A DNA stretch of 64,000 nt, taken from contig JAJVDF010000776.1 in assembly GCA_022410635.1 (NCBI GenBank), positions 462,549-526,548 on the forward strand, written 5' to 3'. Made by a program: the position numbers and the translations under genes. Positions 35,609 to 48,204 of this stretch are shown here, piece by piece. The first letter of the stretch is position 1. Each line of letters opens with the position of its first letter. Under the pieces are notes generated by a model that saw only the letters and a list, made by a program, of their open reading frames with translations, ran no database searches and had not been told where the DNA came from. Origin of the DNA: Tretioscincus oriximinensis. Its lineage: Eukaryota; Chordata; Lepidosauria; Squamata; Gymnophthalmidae.

Positions 35609-36130
35609 CAAGCCAGTCTGGTGTAGTGGGTAGAATGATGAGAGGTATGATGGCACAGAGGTTAAGGGTGACGGTCTTTCAACAGAGAGGTCGGAGTTCG
35701 TAGACCCATGTGTCTGTCATGGACAGCAGTCAGCGCCCTCTGCTGGCCTCAGCTTCAGCCAACCTAACTGTCTGAAAGCAAGAAATTGCAAGTAGATTAA
35801 TAGGTACCACAACATGGTGGGAGAAGATAAATGTTGAAATATATTTGGGTGAAAAAAAGCTTGTAAGCTGCTCTTAGTCCCTTTGGGTGAGAAGAGCGGG
35901 GATATAAAAACCAGTTCCCATTCTTCTTCCTCTTCTTTTTCTTCTCCTTCTTTTCTGCTGGTTTGATTCTGTACATCTCCACACAAGCCAGCTATGTGAC
36001 CACGGTCTGGTCATACTACTTCAGAGCTCTCTCAGCCCCACCTACTTCACAAGATCTTTGTTGTGAAGACTAGAAGATTATATAAACCACTTTGAAAAAA
36101 GCAGTACAAAAACCGATGCTTCTTCTACTC
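35609..36130 (+). mobile_element. S2 SINE split by an S1-type SINE
   Basis: The S2 head AGCCAGTCTGGTGTAGTGG is at 35609-35640. An S1-type copy follows to about 35950, ending in CTTCTTCCTCTTC. S2 resumes with GATTCTGTACATCTCC and the CAGCCCCACCTACTTCAC core to 36130. Confidence 0.65.
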
Positions 36131-36387
36131 TTCTAAAGGCCATTTGTTGAGAATGAGAATTGTCCGATACGAATTATCTAACGTAATTCATTTATGGATG
36201 AATAATGTAAATATCCTGTTTTATCTACCTACCTACCTACCCTGGAACGCCACCAAAGATGTTGCTGATCACCATATGCCACTATATCGGCCTTATAAGC
36301 AAGATGAGTGGAGGAAGTCAGTGCCCACCACTGTGATTGCAGATGATTGGCAATTGCCCGTGCCCTGGACTAGAAGAGCCAGCAGAC

Positions 36388-36838
36388 GTAAGAACATAAG
36401 AAGAGCCATATTTCATTGGGCCAGAGACCATCTAGTTCAGCATACTGTCTCACACAGAGGTCCACCAGATGCACCTGGGCAGTCTGAACAGAAGAAGGCA
36501 AACCTATGTACCTGTTCTCAATTCTTGGAATAGGGATCTGCCATCTGCATGCTAGTGTAAATTATGGCAGGCCCCAAATACAATATGGATGAACTAAATG
36601 TGGCCACCCATAGTCTACACTCTCCAACCAATTGCCCCTGGGCAGTCTGAAACATAAAAAAACAAAATCTTCACCTGTTCTCCATCCACTGCAAATGGCA
36701 TTTCAGGAATCCTGCCTGTTGTTCCATCCCGGAGGCAGCATCCAGACATCCATCTTATTGCCCATTTATACCCTTGGTGTCCATAAACCTGTCTAATCCT
36801 GTCTTGAAGCTATCCAGGCTGTTAGCTAGCTGTTAGCG
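36388..36838 (-). mobile_element. Group A LINE 3' UTR and ORF end
   Basis: GTAAGAACATAAGAAGAGCC tail complement. A variant ATGGCAGGCCCC segment near 36565 follows. The regular CTGCAAATGGCATTTCAGG runs to GTCTTGAAGCTATCCAGGC. Confidence 0.75.
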
Positions 36839-36997
36839 CCCATGACACTGCTTAGTGTAAGAGCTTAAAGTTTAGACCAGTGGTAGCATCAAGAAGGCAA
36901 GGGAAGAGAGGGGGTGATGACAGCTAGAATGCCAGTTCTCTTCATGGCAGAATGGGCTTAATCCACTGGTATGAATATAAAAATAAATAATTTGGGG

Positions 36998-37763
36998 CAC
37001 CCCAGTAAACTATAGAAAGTTCAATGGTGAGTTACAAAGATGCTGAGTGGTTTGGAAACCATACCCTATGAAGAATGATTGAAGATTCTAGAGATGTTTG
37101 CACTGCACAAGAGAAGACTGAGAGGGGACCTGATAGTTGCCAACAAATATCAGAAGGGCTGCCACATAGCAGAGGGATCCCCTGTTTTCATTGGCACGTA
37201 GAAGGCTTACAAACATTGGAATGAAACTCCTCTTGCAAAGGAGGAGATACAGAAAAATCTTTTTGAATTGTTTACCACAGGCGGTGACGAGCTCTACTTC
37301 AGTGGAAGTCTTCAAACAAAGGTTAGAAAGTCACATTTCTGGGATGGTTTAGTGAATCCTGCCCTGAGCAGGAAGTTAGACCCCAGAATTCCTTGAAAGT
37401 GATGGGCAGAAGAGTGGGAACAGACAAAGGAAAGTATTTTTTCACCCATAGAGTCATCGCCTGTGGAATTTACTTCCAGAAGAGTTGGTGGTAGCTAACA
37501 GCATGGATAACTTCAAGACAGAATTAGACAACTTTATGGACACCAATGCTACTAGGATGGATGTCTGGATGCTGCCTCCAGGATGGGGCAATCCTACAGT
37601 ACCATTTGCAGGGAGTCAAGAACAAGTCCGTATTTTGCCTTCTTCTGTTCAGACTGCCCAGGTGCAATTGGTGGACACTGGGTGAGATAGAAGGCTGGGC
37701 TCGATGGGCTCCGGCCTGTTCTTATGACCCTGGAGGTTGCTTTAAACTCTGTAATTCTATGAA
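36998..37763 (+). mobile_element. Group B LINE 3' end containing a group A insert
   Basis: Group B from AGTTACAAAGATGCTGAGTGG to GTTAGACCCC (37384). Group A from GAATTCCTTGAAAGTGATGG to CTGTTCTTATG (37385-37726). Group B resumes with ACCCTGGAGGTTGC and ends CTGTAATTCTATG. Confidence 0.8.
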
Positions 37764-38424
37764 TATTTAAAAGGTTTTCTGGGAATACCATGGAGATTAA
37801 CATTATCTGGTTGAAGAAGATATAAAAGCTCTGAAGATTTGTGCTTCCCAACCAAGCAGAAAAACCTGTATATATTGAAAACCCATAAACAAACTAATTC
37901 TAACCTAAAATCAATGCAAAACTGGAAAAGATTAATTAAGTACATAAGTACAATATCAACAAAAGAAAACACCACCGTACAAGAACGTTCTTTGCATGGA
38001 ACATAAATACCTCACACCCGACAATAGGAAACCGAATCAGTATTCCATCCTCTTACCCATTTGCTGAAGGATCGGCAGTTTCGTTTGCGTTAAATGTTGA
38101 TTCTTTCTAGTAAAAATGCCAACAGCTATAACTTTTTCCTATCCTGCCCCCCGCCTTAACCTTATTGTATTCCCCATAAATTCTGTTCATTTAGTGGTGC
38201 CCTAGAGCTTAAATCTAACAGTGTCTTCATCGTGGAGGTAATCAGCCATGAAAATCAAAGTGGGAAGATTTCTTTCAAAAGGTGTCAACCCCAAGCAGGT
38301 TCATAAAGATCACATATTTCAAGAATCTGTACTCAGGTCAAATGGCTTTAAGGGTGTAGAAGCATTTCCCTGAATGCAAGAATTAAAAGTAGGAAATGTT
38401 AACGGGAAAGCAGGAAACAGCAAG

Positions 38425-38542
38425 GAATATTGGAGAGAAGGAAGGAAAAAAGGAAAGAAGGAATTAAGGAAGGCAGGGAGGAAGGAAAGAAGGAATGAAT
38501 TAAGGAAGAAAGGAAGGAAAGAAGGAAGGAAGAAATAATTAA
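38425..38542. repeat. (GGAA)n-type purine tract
   Basis: GGAAGGAAAGAAGGAATTAAGG-like words (given in part: GGAAGGAAAGAAGG) with interruptions. Confidence 0.8.
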
Positions 38543-38645
38543 GTACAGTAATATTTATTATTTACAACACGGTTATTTACAACATAAATATGCANAGAAA
38601 ATGACAGAGACCTTATTCCACAGACATAGACACTGACTAAGACTT

Positions 38646-38955
38646 AAGAAGAAGAAGAACTGGGTTCTTATACCACGCTTTTCTCACCTTTCACAGGGAC
38701 TCAAAGTGGCTTACAAGGGTATTTTTGCCTGAAGGCTGACATTCTATCTTCCCCACCAGGCTGTGGTGGTTCCCATGGATCTACTTGCAGCCAGTTGCAA
38801 TTTCTTGCAATTCTTGCTTTCAAATAGCTGGGTTGGCTGGAGCTACAGGCTAGTGGAAGGTGCTCAGCCCTCCCCACATCCCACACAGGGCCTCCAAACC
38901 CCATTTGCCAGGTGAGAGACAGTTCCTTAGTGACTGAGCCATTCGTGCCTGCATT
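38646..38955 (-). mobile_element. S1 SINE, full length
   Basis: This is the reverse-strand counterpart of the 10734 copy and aligns by eye over its whole length. The head GGCACGAATGGCTCAGT is near 38950 and the TTC-rich tail near 38650. It is the best copy for deriving the S1 consensus. Confidence 0.85.
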
Positions 38956-40960
38956 ATAAGGGCCTTATAGGTTAGAATTAATACCTTGAATTGAGCTCAG
39001 TAACAAATTAGCAGCCACTGCAGCTCTTTCAAGACCAGCATGATATGTGTCCAGCCAGTCAATCCGGACAGCCAATCCGGACAGCTGCTTCTGCACCAGC
39101 TTTATACAGTGCTAAATACAGAGTTAGCGCCATATAAATAAACATAAACATAATAATAAATAGGAGGAAGATGGTGGGAGGAGAAAGGAAAGAGCTTTAT
39201 TGGATGAGATCAGTGGTGTTCCCATTTCACGGCATATTAGAAGCAGCTGACAAAAAATATTCCTGTTTTTAAAGTTTAACTTTTGCACCCCTTGATTTTC
39301 CTAATGGTTGCATTCTGCCAGAATGGTGCAAATTTTCAGACGCAGAAAAATGGTGGGAGATCCTGAATAGCTGATTTTACTCCTCTCCAGGTACTTCTGA
39401 AGTTCACAAAACATAGCCTCTATTTTTGTCACAAGTTGCAAGGGGACAGAACACCGGCTCTTTCACTTATGAATATGCAAAATGCTAAAATCCAACAGAA
39501 TATGAAGGGCAACTGTACTTCGCAATATCCAGTAATTAGCATATCCAGTAATGGCTTCCTAGGAGATCAATGGGGCATCCTGCAACCCTTTGGAAATACT
39601 ATAGTACCCTTTTCCTGCTAGTGAGCTCAATACAAGTGCCAGAATGATATTGCACTTCTAAGTAAAAACTTTGAAATTTCTCTACAAATACAATAATGTA
39701 ACCTACAGAGGGTTTATGAGCACACTATAGGGAAACTGCCCCCAAGATTTCTTCTTGCCTTCTGTGTCTTCTATGAAATCGAAGGATTTCAAGGGAAAAT
39801 TGTGTTGGTTTGTGTCCAGAATATCTAGCAAGGGAATCTTGTAGCTTCCAGCATTGAGGCAATGGAAATCCACTCCTTAAGAAGCCAATATGCCTGCCTC
39901 TTCCTGGTTTGGGAGGAGTGCCTTCCGGCTTTGATCTATCAATCTTTGCAAATGTTAGAGGAAAGTCTTATTTGGCATCTCTTTAACACCAAGCTCTTCC
40001 CCTCCTGTTCCAAATCACTGTGAGCCATTGTTTGCTGCTCAGTCCCTGGCAGAAATTCAGTTTCCGAAGCAGAGTCCTCATCAAGGGCAGGGCAGGGCAT
40101 ACTGGCTGTCGCTTCCAGCACAGCCAGCATCATGATCTCACCATCCAAGTCTGTGTCCTCATCCAGATCCAGGCAAGGCATGACAGGAGCTCTCCCATCA
40201 GCCCTGTTCAGAGACAGTATCCAGGTCTTTCAAAGGCTGGTCAGAACCTTCACTTTGACATACTTGGCTTCCCAAGTCCTCCCAGAAGCCGAAGCAAGGA
40301 GGCCCGAGCCACATCCAATCACATCCATGGTTTTCCAGAAAACAGGAGGATGAATAATATGAGCCTAAACTGGTCAGTTCGAAATGTTTAGGGGGTGAAT
40401 TCAAGCATACCTGGATCAGGTAGAATCACACTGCCTTTCCAAGGTTGAAACAAATCATAACCCATCATTCATAATCAAACTCAACCAGAGAAAAGACAAG
40501 CAGGCTTGACCTTCAAAGACACCCTGGCTTATAAATAAACACATTTCTTATTTCCAGACCTACAGCCAAAGATGAAATAAAAGGCCTGACAGTAAACAGC
40601 TTGAAAGTCGGTGTCAGGTTGGTATGCCAGGCAGGGATCCTCTATTTTTGGACTTGACTTGGGAGCCAATTTTTATCTGAGCGGAGGTAGAGTGGAAAAC
40701 AAATGTTACCCTTCTGTATCAGTTGCCAGTAAGGAGATCAAGAGAGAGGCAGGAGGGCATATGTGGAAAAAACAGACCCCTCCAGCCCAGGCATGAAAGG
40801 GATGCCATTTGGCCAACCAAACTGTATGACCTGCTGCTTCTTAGATCTTCAAAGTCCAGCACAACTTCCAACGATTATTATTTATTTTATTGTATGTGTG
40901 TGCTTTTATCATACTTGACACCCAAAAGCTCAAGGTGGATTACAGTGATAAAAAACCCAC
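38956..40960. other. Mostly unassigned; acidic chance frame inside
   Basis: The minus-strand frame at 39939-40181 is Asp/Glu-rich (DLDEDTDLDGE, ALDEDSASETE). Similar acidic low-complexity words can occur in LTR or gag-like retroelement sequence, but nothing else supports that here. Confidence 0.35.
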
Positions 40961-40969
40961 CCAAAATAT

Positions 40970-41208
40970 AAACATTTGGACACCAAGTGTATAAATGGCT
41001 ACTAGCATGGATGTCTGAATGCTGCCTTCAGGATGGAGCAACAGGCAAGACTCCTGAAATGCCATTTGCAGGGAGTCATGAACAGGGGCAAATTTTGCCT
41101 TCTTCTGTTCAGGCTGCCCAGGTGCGTCTGGTGGNCCTCTATGTGAGACAGAATGATGGACTAGATGCGCTGTGGCCCAATTCAATATGGCGCTTCTTAT
41201 GTTCTTAA
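40970..41208 (+). mobile_element. Group A LINE UTR
   Basis: GGACACCAAGTGTATAAATGG to GCTTCTTATGTTCTTA. One ambiguous base lies inside. Confidence 0.8.
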
Positions 41209-41384
41209 ACTGGCGAGGGAAGGAAGGGGAGTCACATACCCCTTCTACGGACTGCATACCACTCCACTGCCCCCAGCATCTCTGTTACCGCTATATCTCC
41301 TCCACCAACTGTCCATCCCCACAGCAGGCCTTTATATACCGCCTGTTTTTAAAACGGGCTCTTCTGCTAGTTCTAAAATAAATA

Positions 41385-41642
41385 AAGATGAAGAAGAAGC
41401 TGGTTTCTATAACCGACCCTTCTCAGCTAAAGGGACTCAGAGTGGCTTACAAGGTTAATTTTCATCCGAAAGCTTACACCTATTCTATTGTCCGCACCAG
41501 ATTAGTGGTGGTACTCATGAATCTACTTGAAATGTAGATTGCAAATCTACTGTCTTTCAAATAGCTGAGTTGGCTAGAGCTGAGGCCAGGAGGGGGCACT
41601 CATCCCTTTCCATGGCCAACACAGGGCTTCAAGAACTGCATA
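41385..41642 (-). mobile_element. S1-type SINE copy
   Basis: Contains GATGAAGAAGAAGCTGG tail complement, CAGAGTGGCTTACAAGG, and GAGTTGGCTAGAGCTGAGGCC. It is complete except for a degraded head. Confidence 0.7.
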
Positions 41643-41649
41643 CCTTCAT

Positions 41650-42570
41650 GGGAAACTATCCCACAATTTGCGGGCCACCCTGTGAAGGCCTTTTCCCCAA
41701 GTGAAGAGGTGGCAGAGGCGGGAAGGCCTTTGGGTGAAAGATAGGATATAAAATCTCAAATAAATCAATGGAAAGCTGCACAGAAGGTCTTGACAGGAGG
41801 GTGGAAAGATTAAAAACTAAATGGATGATTGGTAAGTGATATAATTATATTGTAAATATGTAGAATTGGTAAACTGCAGAATTAATAATGAAAAATACTA
41901 TAGATAAGGTGAGAAGGAATAAACAAAAATGGAGTACAGTAAAAAGTATATTTAGAGAATACATTAAAAAGTGTAAATGATAAGTTGAAAAATAAAAAAG
42001 TCAGTAAGTTTTGTATTATGAGATAATATGCAAAATGTAAAAATTAAAATAATCTTGATGCGAAAACAATAACAAAAAAGAAACTAGCAGCTTTTGGGAA
42101 CCTGGCAAGCAAGAAAACCACAAGAAAACCAGCTGGGCTTCTAGTACAGTAACTGGAATATTCAGGAGAACAGGAAACCCCCTTTCCCTATGGGCTGAAC
42201 CTGTTTCGCCTTCTGAGTGCATTTCTCTACCCTGCTCACTTACTGTCTATTCATTTCTCCCTGCAGAAAATCTCTAACCTTTTATTTGCCAGCCCTGCAA
42301 CCGCGCACTGAAATTAATTCCTAAAGAGACATGTTATCTTTATGTAAACTGTATTTCAATCAGCCTTGGCTGAAGAAAAAAAAGAAATTTGCTGCCTTTT
42401 AATCTATTTCCAGTTCTTTTATTGGACGTAAACATTATTATGAGTTTTCCCTGCTCTCTGCAGTGGCCTCTCTTGCTATTATTTTGAAATATATTTTGAA
42501 TATTCTGTAGTAAGATGGGCACGTATAGTACACAGTATCTTAAAAAAGAAGAATAGGATAACATAATTCT
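41650..42570. other. No recognised feature
   Basis: AT-rich, with no repeat words until the MITE at 42577. Confidence 0.45.
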
Positions 42571-42576
42571 GTCGAG

Positions 42577-42760
42577 TAGGTTGATCAGATGACCCCTTTT
42601 GGGGGGGTGTTGATGACCCCGGTTTTTAATGAGGTGACCCCGGTTTTTAATGAGGAAAAGTAAAAAAAAAAATTCAAAAAAAGAATTTCCTCAGAAAAAA
42701 CTGGGAGGCACCCCAAAACTGGGTTTTCAACCCCCTCAAAGGGGTCATCTGGTCAGCCTA
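42577..42760. mobile_element. 184-bp MITE with TAGGYTGAYCAGATGACCCC ends
   Basis: The left end TAGGTTGATCAGATGACCCC and the right end's complement TAGGCTGACCAGATGACCCC are long inverted repeats. A short direct repeat (CCCCGGTTTTTAATGAGG, twice) lies inside. TA at both ends would fit a Tc1/mariner-type target. Confidence 0.75.
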
Positions 42761-42964
42761 CGTGTCAAGCAAAATATGTTTGATGTCAATACTGATAGAT
42801 ATATATAACCACATCCCAGCGATCTAAGCCAAGTGACTGCTCACAATCAGTGCCCATCACCTGGAACGCATGTAAGTGGCCGATTGCCATTAAACCTCTT
42901 GATGCCCCCCTTGGCATGACCACAGGCTGCCACTACCCACTCCACTGTGACGCGGCTTTTTATC

Positions 42965-43135
42965 TGAAACACGCATAGACAGATTAAACCTGTTTATAAC
43001 GAACTCCAAGGGACCTGCAAAATGTGTATATTATAATGAAACTTTGTTATACTGAAACCATTGCAAAAACTATTACAATATACTTTTAATGTCGGAAATC
43101 ATTTGCAAACTCTTTTAAATGCCAGAAACCATTGC
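42965..43135 (-). mobile_element. Tigger/pogo-like fragment (tentative)
   Basis: CTGTTTATAACGAACTCCAAG and ATTATAATGAAACTTTGTT are the counterpart of the 1895 fragment. Confidence 0.35.
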
Positions 43136-43152
43136 CTCAGTCTCCACTGAGC

Positions 43153-43770
43153 CTTAGAATCATAGAATCAAAGAGTTGGAAGGGACCTCCAGGGTTACGG
43201 GGTCCAACCCCCTGCTCAATGCAGGATTTGTTAAACCATCCCAGGCAGATGAATGTCCAGCCTCTCTTTGAAGACTTCCAGTGAAGAAGAATCAACACTT
43301 CCTGTGGCAACCTGTTCCACTGGTTTATCACCCTGACTGTCAGAAAGTTTTTTCTGATACCTTATCTAAATCTCCTCCCTTACAGTTTCATTCCACTGTT
43401 TCTAGTCCTTCCATGAGAACAATGCTGATCCTTCTGCCTGTGGTAGCCCTACAGATATTTGTACACAGCTATCAGGTCTCCTCTCAGTCTTCTCTTTTGC
43501 AGACTAAACATCCCTAGATCCTTTAACCTTAACTCTCTTTTGAACTTTGTCTAGTTTATCAATGTCCTTTTTAAACTGGGCCCCCCAGAACTGAACACAG
43601 TATTCCAAGTGTGGTCTTATCAAAGTACTGTAGAAAGGAATAATTACTTCACGTGATCGAGATTCCATACTCCTCTTAATAGACCCCAGGATTGTGTTTG
43701 CCCTTTTTGTAGCTGCTTCACACTGTTGACTCATATTTATAGTCTGTGATCTACCAATACACCTGGGACT
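43153..43770 (-). mobile_element. Group B LINE 3' end
   Basis: GAATCATAGAATCAAAGAGT tail complement. A minus-strand frame reads MSQQCEAATKRANTILGSIK and RPHLEYCVQFWGAQFKKDID, the RT C-terminal region of this group. Confidence 0.85.
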
Positions 43771-43959
43771 TCTATGACGGTAGGTTCTTCACTTATGCCT
43801 TTATTTAAAGAGTCAAAAGATTGACCCATCACAACCAACGTTCTGTTTTATGCAATGGTCTACTTCTTGTTTCTGGGCATCTCAAGGAGAAAAGACACCC
43901 CAAAGAGACTGCACAAATGGCACAGTTTCTAACAGCTGGTTTTTCAACTGTGATATCCG

Positions 43960-44210
43960 GTTTTGAGGCCCAATATTGGACATGGAGAGGCCTGAGCGCC
44001 CACTACTGGCCTTCCGCTCTAGCCAACTCAGCTAATAGAAAAAAAGTAGATTTAAAATCTACATTTCAATTAGAGAAATGAGCCCCACCATTATCCTGGT
44101 GGGGAAGATAGAATAGATGCAAGCCTTTGGGTGAAAATTAACCTTGTAAGCTGCTGTGAGTCTCTTCGGGTGAGGAGGGCGGGGTATAAAAACCAGATTC
44201 TTCTTCTTCA
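43960..44210 (+). mobile_element. S1-type SINE copy
   Basis: Runs from a decayed head through CTCTAGCCAACTCAGCTA and GTGGGGAAGATAGAAT to GGGGTATAAAAACCAG and a TTCTTCTTC tail. Confidence 0.7.
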
Positions 44211-44214
44211 TGCA

Positions 44215-44980
44215 AATTGCTTGCAGATTCCTAGCATGCCTCCAGAAGTATGTAGAGGCAAATTACTCCTGTATAACACAAGAAAACGGCAGAGAGCTGC
44301 CCATGGCGTCTCGTAGTGGCTGAAATTCCGTGGCAGAAGAAACGCGCTAGAAATCCTGTTCCCCAGGCCAATTAGCAGTGCCTACCTACAATGCAAAATG
44401 GTTGCACAGATAATTAGCAACCTAAACAGCCTGCAATTACATGTCTTTTCAATTCCTTTCTTACTTAAAAGAGGGACGGCTAATCTGTGGCCGCCAGATG
44501 TTGTTTGGATGCCAATTCCCCATCGCCCGTTCTCGGCAATGATCAGAAGTTTTGCTCAGAACATCTGGAGGGACAAAAATAAGCCACACTCATCTAAAGC
44601 ATTTGCTCTCTCGCTCTCTCTCTCTTGCACACGCAGCTCGGAAATGATTCCTTGTTTGTTTGTTTTCTCATCTGCTGGCAAGACGCATAAACTGAGCAGA
44701 AAGCTCATCAACTGCCCGTTCCCCAGGTAAAACAAATACACATTACTGGTAGCTGGAAATCAACAGTAACATGTACTATGTAATACGGGAGGGCTATAAA
44801 CCCAAGCTTAAAGAAAATGCATGTCACAGATCAAAGGGATTTCGATAGATCTTGTAAGTTATAATGCAACATGAAGAAGGAAACCAAAAGCTGTACCAAG
44901 AAGGTCTATGAAAGTATCGGGAGAAAAGATCAGTAAATGGCTGAAAGGTGACAGACAGTTGATCTAAATCAGTGGTTTAT
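44215..44980. other. No recognised feature except a short CT run
   Basis: CTCTCTCGCTCTCTCTCTC lies near 44606. The rest is unassigned. Confidence 0.45.
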
Positions 44981-44984
44981 CAAA

Positions 44985-45178
44985 GGGCGGCTCACATAGC
45001 TTTTGTGCCTTTCTCCACAACAGACGCTTTGTGAGGTAGGCGGGGCTAAGGGAGTCCTAAAGAACTGTGATTTGGGACAAAGTCAACCAGATGGCTTCAT
45101 GGAGGAGTGTGGAATTGAACTGGGAGGCTACCAGGCAAGAGTTCAATACTCGAAGCATTATACTAAACTGGCCCTAAG
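44985..45178 (-). mobile_element. S2 SINE copy
   Basis: CCACAACAGACGCTTTGTGAG and GGAATTGAACTGGGAGGC are the reverse of the S2 core and B-box. It faces the plus-strand copy that starts 52 bp further on. Confidence 0.75.
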
Positions 45179-45229
45179 CATCTCTAATATCTCCAAAATC
45201 CCCATCCACGCACATATATGGCATACAGC

Positions 45230-45485
45230 AGTTGGGTGTCATGGTTAGAGTGTTGGACTCGCATCTGGTAGTCTCCAGGTTCGATTCCCCACTCCTCCCT
45301 GAAAGCCATCTGAGTGACCTTGGGCCAGTCACAGTTCTTTAGAACTCTCTCAGCCCCAAATACTTCACAGGGTGTCTGTTGTGGAGAAAGCAACTAAATG
45401 CTATGTGCGCCTCCCTATGGTTGGCTGACATGAGACCTTTGGTTATAGGGTGGGATACAAGTACAAATAAATAAATAAATAAAGT
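45230..45485 (+). mobile_element. S2 SINE, near full length
   Basis: GGTTAGAGTGTTGGACTCG head, GGTTCGATTCCCCACTCC box B, CCTTGGGCCAGTCACAGTTC core, GGGTGTCTGTTGTGGAGAAA and an AAATAAATAAATAAA tail. This is the clearest S2 reference copy. Confidence 0.85.
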
Positions 45486-45779
45486 TCTTATTATTCAAAA
45501 AGTGAACTCCTATTCATGTGGAGGAAGNCTAAATGGAAAACCCCTAGAACTGCAAGAAATGCAATATATCTATATCACAGGTAATCGCATTCTGAAATTG
45601 CCACCCCTCCCGGTCCCTAAAAATTGAATTGCCCCCTGCTGGGTGATTGTTGGAAACCACAAGATAGATCAAAATGTTACAAAGAAGATAAAAGCACGAA
45701 TACATAGCAACGCGAAGACGATTCTCTCGTTCACCACCTGAGAAGAGGGAAGAAACTTGTAACAAATACTGCAAGGGAG

Positions 45780-46070
45780 AAGAGGAGGAAGAATCTGTTT
45801 TTATACCTTGCCTTCTTCACCCAAAAGCACTCACAGTGGCTTACAAGGTTATTTTTCACCCAAAAGCTTATATCTATTCTCTCTTCCCCACTACACTGTG
45901 GAGGTAGCCATTTATCTACTTCTTTGCTTTTGAACAGCTGGGTTAGCTGGAGCTCAGGCCAAGACAGAGTACTCACTCCTCTCCGCAGCCAACACATGAG
46001 GCCGTGAACTCTGATATCTCTGCTGAAATGCCAAAACTCTTGATCTCTGCACCACCGTCCCCGAGTCCCA
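45780..46070 (-). mobile_element. S1-type SINE copy
   Basis: GAAGAGGAGGAAGAA tail complement, CTCACAGTGGCTTACAAGG and GGGTTAGCTGGAGCTCAGGCC. The head merges with the GCCACACCCC variant shared with the 31935 copy. Confidence 0.65.
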
Positions 46071-46079
46071 GGTGTAAAC

Positions 46080-47880
46080 AGGTCCATGATGTAAACAATA
46101 ACAAATTACCAGCCCATGTCTGCTCGGGCCACAAACCCCATAGGCCACACCCCCACACAGGCACCACCCCCACACAGGCCACACTTCCTTTCTCTGACCA
46201 TGCATCCTCCTCCATCAAAATCACTGACTTTCCAATGTCCCCAGTCCCTCATCCTCCCCTCCCTTTTCCTCCTCCCTCTCCTTCTTCCTGGGCCTACCTC
46301 CTTCTTCTTTTTATATTTTGCTTCATGTTTTTACAAAGTGAGGGATTATTATTTAGCCAAGGAAGCCTAAGGGTTCCACGGGACGCATGACACAGGTTGG
46401 ACCAAACGGTTCTGAAAGCCATCTCTGGCCCCTAGGCTTCCAACCCCTGATCTAACAGAATGAGAACAAACGACAGCAGGACAAAAGAAGATTTCAATCA
46501 TCATCATCATCTTCGTCATCATCATCATCATAATATTGTGGTAGCATGTAGTGCCACCTTATGTTAGATGAAATTCAGGCAGATTATACCAAAGTTTTCC
46601 CTAACAAATTCACATTCTAGCAACCTCAGAAATTTGCAAATATGGGTACTTGCAAATTTGACACAAATTTTGACTACCAAGAGCCCAAAGAAATTTACAG
46701 TAGCTGGGTGGTCTCACATTGACCGGTCAATGATGAAATATCTGTTACTCGATGAATTACTTGCTCGATAACCAAAGACAGACCACAGAAAGCTCATGGT
46801 TGCATATAAAACACCCAACACAATGTTAGCCACTGCCTCTGTCATATTAACAAATGCCACTGGAATCATGCCAATATCAACACAACAAAACACACAACTG
46901 GGTCCGAATGCCAGGCAGCAAAGTGTTCAAGTGTCTTAAGCAGTAAAATTGAACTAGATTTCCACCCTAAAAGTCAAAATAAAACTTCGCACCTTGATGG
47001 ATACAGAAGAAATTTTCACCAGATGTTGCTTTTAATGCCTGCAACACCTGGGGGGACGGAAATCACCTTTTCATACCCATTAGTGTAAAATTTTATCCTG
47101 CCTTTTAGGTGACAACCCTATACTATTTGCAAAAGAATTGAATGGGTGAAGAATCACAATTAGAGCAAAATTGATTCAATCCTCTTCACATTTCTGCAGT
47201 GACATTTCAAACACCCACAGTGACATGTTGATTTGTTGTTTAAATGAGCTAATTTGTATACCACAGAAAGCAACCCGGCATTTTAAATGAAACACGCAAA
47301 TCAGTTCTTAGCCATGAAAGGATATAAAGAACATTCTCAAACCATTCTTTTAGCATCTTATTAGGAGCTTTCCTGCACTGATCTAGTAATTTTGAATAAG
47401 GATATCCAATATTAGCATGGGGCTAGCAATTTTCTAGATCTGGAATAGCAGTGGTCGAAATTATTTGTTAATTCAGTTATGACTGTACTGATGCCACCTG
47501 TTCTGGAGCAAGTGATCGTACATCAGCAAAAAAAATCAGATTTTAAGTGGACATATTGAGTATAGGCTTTGTAAATCCTTATTACTTTTCTCAATGGCAA
47601 GGTTGTTATGACATATGACACACTAAATGCAGACGCTGCTTGCTGCAGTTATTCCAGAACAAGCAAATCTTGTTCTAATATAGGACTGTCAAGTTAAGTG
47701 CAGCCTTGTTTTGGTACATGCAAGACTGAATTTTTTAATAATTCAGGTTCTTAAATGAAGAAATATCTGAAGTAAGATCACTGAGCTTTATTGATTTGAT
47801 AATTGGGGCTGCATACCAAGGGGTGAATTAGCACTGAGGCTTATTCTGAGCTGTATCTTGGAATAAGAGACTTGCCACGA
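46080..47880. other. No recognised feature apart from the CAT run
   Basis: Begins with a GCCACACCCC-rich piece shared with 32195. From 46540 it is AT-rich single-copy-looking intron. Confidence 0.4.
46499..46533. repeat. (CAT)n microsatellite
   Basis: Interrupted CATCAT/CGTCAT units. Confidence 0.8.
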
Positions 47881-47889
47881 ATATGACAT

Positions 47890-48135
47890 CTAAGAACATA
47901 AGAACATAAGAAGAGCCATACTGGATCAGGCCACAGCCCATCACGTCCAGCATTCTGTGTCACACAGAGGCCCACCAGATGCACCTGGGCAGCCTGAACA
48001 GAGGAAAGCAAAATATGCTCCTGTTCATGACTCCCTGCAAATGGTATTTCAGGAGTCCTGCCTGTTTCTCCATCCCGGAGGCGACATCTGGACAACTATC
48101 TTAGTATCCATTTATACCCTTAGTGTCCATAGATG
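47890..48135 (-). mobile_element. Group A LINE UTR
   Basis: Two AACATAAG tail units, AGAGCCATACTGGATCAGGC and CCTGCAAATGGTATTTCAGG. It lies between MED27 exon 2 and the rest of intron 2, 70 bp left of the Tc1 hairpin. Confidence 0.8.
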
Positions 48136-48204
48136 GTATATGAGTGGCTAAGTCCTATTCTGAGAAATATCCTAGAATAAAGCTTAGTGCAAATTCATCC
48201 TAAA

